Source of the DNA: an uncultured bacterium
Lineage (GTDB): Bacteria; Cyanobacteriota; Vampirovibrionia; Gastranaerophilales; Gastranaerophilaceae
Assembly: GCA_945833895.1 (NCBI GenBank)
Contig: CAMAGQ010000055.1
Location: 1-9,862, forward strand
Direction: 5' to 3'
Length of the DNA: 9,862 nucleotides
The position numbers and the translations under genes are program-made. Numbering within the stretch: the first letter of the stretch is position 1; the number at the start of each line of letters is the position of its first letter. Of the stretch, positions 6,907-9,862 are shown piece after piece. The notes beneath the pieces were generated by a model. The model was not told where the DNA came from. It worked only from the letters and a program-made list of their open reading frames with translations, and ran no database searches.

Positions 6907-6912
6907 CAATCA
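6852..6912 (-). ncRNA. Candidate small RNA of about 60 nt
   Basis: A promoter-like pair at 6946-6919 predicts a start near 6912, and the strong terminator ends the RNA near 6852. The product would be mostly a short single-stranded 5' part plus a hairpin whose loop, UUACUCCUUU, is complementary to Shine-Dalgarno sequences. For example, it pairs over 8 bases with AAAAGGAG before the cupin gene at 1022. Small RNAs that expose C-rich loops to block ribosome binding sites are known in other bacteria. Here the evidence is only promoter, terminator and loop sequence. It overlaps the possible micropeptide. Confidence 0.35.
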
Positions 6913-6918
6913 ATAAAC

Positions 6919-6946
6919 ATTATTACCTCGTTTTTTTATTAGTCAA
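6919..6946 (-). promoter_or_regulatory. Candidate sigma-70 promoter inside the intergenic gap
   Basis: On the - strand, TTGACT (6946-6941, 5 of 6 matches to TTGACA) and AATAAT (6924-6919, 5 of 6 to TATAAT) are 16 bases apart. It is the best-matching -35/-10 pair I see in the window and drives into a 60-base stretch ending in a strong terminator, with no large gene in between. Confidence 0.4.
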
Positions 6947-6994
6947 ATTTTTTATTGAAAATTCTTCTATTTGTTTTGACCTTTATTTTTATAC

Positions 6995-7035
6995 AAAAAA
7001 GCCCGAAGGCATTTTTCACGCACTTCGGACTTTTT
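6995..7035 (-). terminator. Intrinsic terminator of the activase operon
   Basis: A 13-bp stem between 6996-7008 and 7023-7035 with a 14-base loop. On the - strand the single non-Watson-Crick position is a G-U pair and six Us follow (7000-6995), so it works best leftward. On + the same position is a C-A mismatch. It begins 35 bases past the stop of the 7071-7760 gene. Confidence 0.85.
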
Positions 7036-7070
7036 CAAAACAATAATCTTTTGTTGGCTCAAGTCGGTTT

Positions 7071-7760
7071 TTACCAATTTGAACGGGTTAAAACGACTTT
7101 GCCATTTTTATCGTACATTTTTTCTTTATACCAGACACCCTGAAATTCCTTGTCTGCTCCAAACATATACTGAATATCTTTTGATGCAAAGTATATTGCA
7201 CTTTTCAACTTGCCTTTTCTGTCATATTGCATAGAAGTGTATGGAAAATTCGGGTATTCCTCTGACATTACATCCGTGTAATACATTTTACCGAAAGCAG
7301 TGTAGTAAAACGCATTTTTCGGGTTATTTTTGTACTGAATTGCATACATTACAAGAGTATTTTTTTTGTAATAAAATGCACAATATTTTGCATCTTCATC
7401 TTCTGTAACGCCGTTATTTGTAAGCATATAGTGGTATTTGTATTCTCTGTCTTTAAAATACTGAGCGAAAGTTTTTTTGAATTCATCTTTTGTAAAATAA
7501 ATTTTGCTTGTATTTTCGTCAAACAAACGTGATTTGAAAGAACTTATCAACTCTTCTTTCTGTTCTTGCGTAATATCAAGCCAATCAAAAGTTACTTCCG
7601 CCTTCAAGGTTTCATTTTCAGATTTTTTATTGTCGTTAACCGAAACATTTTGCGAAACGGTATCAACTTCCTCCAGACTGTATATTTCTTCAACGGAATA
7701 AGCAGGATTTAATCCCGCACAAACAAATATCGCAAAGAATATTGATAAAATCTTTTTCAT
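7071..7760 (-). CDS. Secreted protein of unknown function
   Basis: A 229-residue protein with a clear signal peptide (MKKILSIFFAIFVCAGLNPAYS, cleavage likely after about residue 22), so it is exported or periplasmic. An acidic, low-complexity linker (about 23-52) precedes a mixed alpha/beta domain rich in aromatic residues. The helical part (about 58-80) contains DITQEQKEELISSF. The C-terminal half has several strand-turn-strand units ending in YDRKGKLKSAIYF and YDKNGKVVLT, resembling the YDxxGK repeats of MORN/YwqK-like proteins. I do not recognise a family with confidence. It is the last gene of a three-gene operon: TAGGAGAAAG, which includes the stop of the preceding gene, provides its Shine-Dalgarno site and the gap is 9 bases. 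It is followed by a strong terminator. Confidence 0.75.
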   Translation of the reverse strand: MKKILSIFFAIFVCAGLNPAYSVEEIYSLEEVDTVSQNVSVNDNKKSENETLKAEVTFDWLDITQEQKEELISSFKSRLFDENTSKIYFTKDEFKKTFAQYFKDREYKYHYMLTNNGVTEDEDAKYCAFYYKKNTLVMYAIQYKNNPKNAFYYTAFGKMYYTDVMSEEYPNFPYTSMQYDRKGKLKSAIYFASKDIQYMFGADKEFQGVWYKEKMYDKNGKVVLTRSNW

Positions 7761-7769
7761 AACTTTCTC

Positions 7770-8450
7770 CTACAGTGTATTATGTAATATCTTATAAGCA
7801 ATACGCAATTTTAAGGAAAACAAATTATCCTCGGCAGTGAACAAGTTTGCCTCATTAACCGCATATTCTTCAGGCGTAATTATTCCATTAATCTGAAAAC
7901 CTAAGAACTGATTTCTTGGACCTCGTTTTGATTTTGTCGCCATAGCATAGATAAACGCAGCCATGTCATCTTTATCAATAAGATTATCCCCAGAAGGTTC
8001 ACCGTGTGCTGACAATTTATTGAACCCGTTTCTGATTTGAACTTTTATTTTTGCAAAATAATCGGGTCTGTTCATCAAATCATAATGCCCGAACCTGTAT
8101 CTGAATTGATACGCTTCATATTGAGCATAATCAAGTTTGCCTGTCAGATTACCCGTTTCACGAGCCATAAATAACAGGTAAGATTCTGCAATACTTTGGA
8201 TTTCTGATTTTAAAGTATCATCCAGTTTTTTAATATCTTCAGGAGTTTTGTCGGGTTTATCGGCAAGCCTTCTCCACGAATTTGGCAAAACTTCAAACGC
8301 TTCGGCTTTAGGGTTTGTGATGCCGCTTTGCGTAACCATGTCGTTAAACAACAACCCAACAGCCTGCCCCAATTCTGCATTGCCGCCGGATAATTCCTTT
8401 AATATGGAAGTTCGTTGTGGTTGTAGGTTACGTCGACCAAAGTTTTGCAT
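7770..8450 (-). CDS. Protein with two degenerate EF-hand-like motifs, function unknown
   Basis: A 226-residue protein without signal peptide or membrane segment, so probably cytoplasmic and largely helical. Two segments resemble EF-hand calcium loops and their following helix. Around residues 99-112, TGNLTGKLDYAQYEAY parallels DxNxDGKLDYxEF but lacks the first-position Asp and ends in Gln. Around 151-165, EPSGDNLIDKDDMAAF has D155, I158, D159 and D162 but Glu at position 1 and Asn at position 6. Calcium binding is therefore uncertain. ATG 8450 is chosen over TTG 8456: AGGA overlapping the preceding stop is 10 bases from ATG and only 4 from TTG, so either is possible. It is the second gene of the operon, 12 bases after the activase stop (or 6 if TTG is used). 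No family was recognised. Confidence 0.7.
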   Translation of the reverse strand: MQNFGRRNLQPQRTSILKELSGGNAELGQAVGLLFNDMVTQSGITNPKAEAFEVLPNSWRRLADKPDKTPEDIKKLDDTLKSEIQSIAESYLLFMARETGNLTGKLDYAQYEAYQFRYRFGHYDLMNRPDYFAKIKVQIRNGFNKLSAHGEPSGDNLIDKDDMAAFIYAMATKSKRGPRNQFLGFQINGIITPEEYAVNEANLFTAEDNLFSLKLRIAYKILHNTL

Positions 8451-8462
8451 AGGCAAATTATC

Positions 8463-9467
8463 CTAACTTATGTCCCAACGTCCGCAAGTTCCGCCCCATC
8501 GAGCAATAATATTACCTTTCACATCCTTTATTTTTTCTACGTGTTGTACTTCATTAACGCCCTCAACGATTGTGATAACTTCACAATTGTTAGAACAGCC
8601 GGAACATCCGCAAGTTATTGATGAGAAGTGCATATCAGCAACATTCCAACCCTTGAATTTTGTTGCGGACTCGGTATATTGGTGATTTTCCATCGCCAAA
8701 AGTGCTGCCCCGATTGCACCCATAGTCTGGTGGTTTTCAGGAACTACAATTTTTGTGTTCAACGCTTCTTCAAAAGCCTTAACCATGCCTGTATTTGTAG
8801 CAACACCGCCTTGGAAAGAAACAGTCGGAAGAAGCTCTTTACCCAAAGCCAAGTTACTCAAATAGTTTCTTACCAATGCCTGACAAAGTCCGTATAGCAA
8901 GTCTTCTACAGGATAACCCAATTGTTGCTTGTGAATAAGGTCACTTTCTGCAAAAACACCGCATCTGCCGGCAATCCTTGCAGGGTTTGTTGAACGTAAT
9001 GCTGTTTCTCCAAACTCTTCAATAGGAACGTTCAATCTTTGTGCCTGGTGGTCTAAGAAACTTCCCGTACCTGCAGCACAAACCGTATTCATCGCAAAAT
9101 CGGTAACAATACCGTCACGAAGAATAATAATCTTACTGTCCTGACCGCCGATTTCAAGAATTGTTTGAACCCCCGGAACATTTGTACTTGCAGCAACTGC
9201 GTGTGCCGTGATTTCATTTTTTACAATATCTGCACCGACTAGAGCACCTGCCAATGTACGTCCTGAACCCGTAGTACCAACACCCATTACCTCGTAATCG
9301 GTTAATCTTTTCTCATACAATTTACTCAAACCTGTTTGAACTGCCATAACAGGTTTTCCTGCGGTTTTCAGCATGATACTGTCGACGTATTTCCCTGTTT
9401 CGTCAACCAGTGCCAATTTCGTCGTAACTGAACCTACGTCTATCCCTAAATATACTGTTAAACTCAT
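8463..9467 (-). CDS. Acyl-CoA dehydratase activase-like [4Fe-4S] ATPase (BcrA/BadF/BadG/BcrD, HgdC family)
   Basis: A 334-residue ASKHA-fold ATPase. Family members (HgdC, the archerase of 2-hydroxyacyl-CoA dehydratases, and benzoyl-CoA reductase subunits) use ATP hydrolysis to push a low-potential electron onto a partner enzyme. They are cytoplasmic and oxygen-sensitive, which fits an anaerobe. Visible motifs are the phosphate-1 loop GIDVGSVTTK (8-17), EIGGQDSK (105-112), C130 in NTVCAAGTGSFLDHQ and C169 in AGRCGVFAESD (these two cysteines bind the cluster bridging the dimer), and FQGGVATN (218-225). Beyond the usual length of about 260, a tail of some 55 residues carries CGCSGCSNNC (286-295) and WGGTCGRW (324-331), a likely metal site that I recall from the large fused activase proteins. 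ATG 9467 has an AAGGA site 7 bases upstream and better family fit than the TTG at 9515. No dehydratase partner is in the window. Confidence 0.9.
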   Translation of the reverse strand: MSLTVYLGIDVGSVTTKLALVDETGKYVDSIMLKTAGKPVMAVQTGLSKLYEKRLTDYEVMGVGTTGSGRTLAGALVGADIVKNEITAHAVAASTNVPGVQTILEIGGQDSKIIILRDGIVTDFAMNTVCAAGTGSFLDHQAQRLNVPIEEFGETALRSTNPARIAGRCGVFAESDLIHKQQLGYPVEDLLYGLCQALVRNYLSNLALGKELLPTVSFQGGVATNTGMVKAFEEALNTKIVVPENHQTMGAIGAALLAMENHQYTESATKFKGWNVADMHFSSITCGCSGCSNNCEVITIVEGVNEVQHVEKIKDVKGNIIARWGGTCGRWDIS

Positions 9468-9494
9468 ATCCTTTTCCTTTTCTATAACAGTACT

Positions 9495-9503
9495 ATGATA
9501 GCA
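9495..9503 (-). promoter_or_regulatory. Candidate extended -10 promoter of the activase operon
   Basis: On the - strand, TGCTATCAT (9503-9495) is an extended -10 element (TG-n-TATCAT, 5 of 6 to TATAAT). The hexamer 17 bases upstream, TGTCTT, is a poor -35, as is tolerated with extended -10 promoters. The predicted start near 9488 leaves a short leader of about 20 bases with the Shine-Dalgarno site. Genes 8463-9467, 7770-8450 and 7071-7760 would be transcribed together. Confidence 0.4.
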
Positions 9504-9548
9504 TGAAAAAGACAATTAAGACATATTTAAACATTTATTAACAAGAAA

Positions 9549-9728
9549 TTATTGCATTATGTCATTTTTATTAAGTTCACCAATATAATTCAAAGACTTT
9601 GACTCAGGTAAATTCTCAAAATTCTGCGACAACATTTCTTCAAACTTTGAAATTCTGCACAAGTATGCAATTTCTCTAATTCGTCCAATAACATCAAACT
9701 GTCTGTCCTGACAAATAATAGCATCCAT
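9549..9728 (-). CDS. Small protein of 59 residues, unknown function
   Basis: An open frame on the - strand from ATG 9728-9726 to TAA 9551-9549. It begins MDAIICQDRQFDVIGRIRE and ends NKNDIMQ. It is predicted helical and charged, with two cysteines (C6 and C24) and no signal peptide or membrane segment. Support for its being real: a GAGGAT Shine-Dalgarno site 8 bases upstream (GAGG 9740-9737), a perfect TATAAT about 44 bases upstream of the start, and otherwise gene-free flanks. Codon use is like its neighbours. It ends 81 bases before the activase ATG with no hairpin between, so some read-through into the activase operon is possible. No family was recognised. Confidence 0.55.
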   Translation of the reverse strand: MDAIICQDRQFDVIGRIREIAYLCRISKFEEMLSQNFENLPESKSLNYIGELNKNDIMQ

Positions 9729-9756
9729 AATTATATCCTCACCAAATATTAATAAC

Positions 9757-9777
9757 TCATACAGGGTATGAATTATA
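9757..9777 (-). promoter_or_regulatory. TATAAT -10 box with an operator-like palindrome
   Basis: On the - strand a perfect TATAAT (9777-9772) is followed at once by the inverted repeat TCATAC-n3-GTATGA (9757-9771), which would cover the transcription start near 9765. The hexamer 17 bases upstream (TTCTTT) is a weak -35. A repressor site at this position is plausible. The promoter serves the 59-residue small gene. Confidence 0.4.
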
Positions 9778-9862
9778 TAAACCCATTTTTCGTGAAAGAA
9801 TTACTTATATTTAAGAATTATTAACAAAATTACTCAATTTACATTATTTATACTATTATATT

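Noticed and set aside
9535..9827. Direct repeat TTATTAACAA flanking the 59-codon gene (9535-9544 and 9818-9827)
   Set aside because: Ten bases of very AT-rich sequence in AT-rich gaps is within chance expectation; no other mobile-element hallmark is present.
1..9862. Defence system, CRISPR array, prophage or insertion sequence
   Set aside because: No regularly spaced repeats, transposase, integrase or defence-protein motifs were seen on either strand.

Overview
The window looks like a chromosomal segment of an AT-rich, gut-type uncultured bacterium. The best guess is a non-photosynthetic relative of Cyanobacteria (Gastranaerophilales / 'Melainabacteria'). This rests on overall feel: low GC, short operons with clear Shine-Dalgarno sites, and a mix of housekeeping genes with lineage-specific unknown proteins. 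No rRNA or other marker gene is present to prove it. I see no transposase, phage gene, CRISPR array or tRNA.

Layout. Bases 1-211 hold the 3' end of a gene resembling an XRE-type helix-turn-helix regulator, apparently frameshifted. It is followed closely by an endonuclease III gene (219-872, +) and a small cupin gene (1022-1327, +) that ends in a clear intrinsic terminator. A new + strand unit starts near 1384 with an exported GH13 enzyme resembling trehalose synthase (1431-3479) and a membrane acyltransferase-3 protein (3491-4597). These converge on a membrane-anchored TPR protein (4647-5825, -). From 5992, an unrecognised Gly/Met-rich protein is encoded on + and ends in a terminator at 6811-6845.

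The rest is on the - strand. A three-gene operon reads from right to left: an acyl-CoA dehydratase activase-like iron-sulfur ATPase (9467-8463), a protein with two degenerate EF-hand-like motifs (8450-7770), and a secreted protein of unknown function (7760-7071), closed by a terminator at 6995-7035. Upstream lies a 59-codon small gene (9728-9549, -) with its own Shine-Dalgarno site and a perfect TATAAT box.

The least expected structure is in the 300-base gap 6769-7070. On the - strand there is a promoter-like pair (TTGACT, 16 bases, AATAAT), about 60 bases of transcript, and a hairpin followed by seven Ts. The hairpin loop displays a CUCCUUU anti-Shine-Dalgarno sequence. This is a candidate small RNA. 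The same stretch can also be read as a 20-residue, almost wholly hydrophobic peptide.

The genes do not form one obvious pathway. The supported partnerships are the GH13 enzyme with the acyltransferase (cell-surface or periplasmic glycan chemistry) and the three-gene activase operon, whose dehydratase/reductase partner is not in the window.
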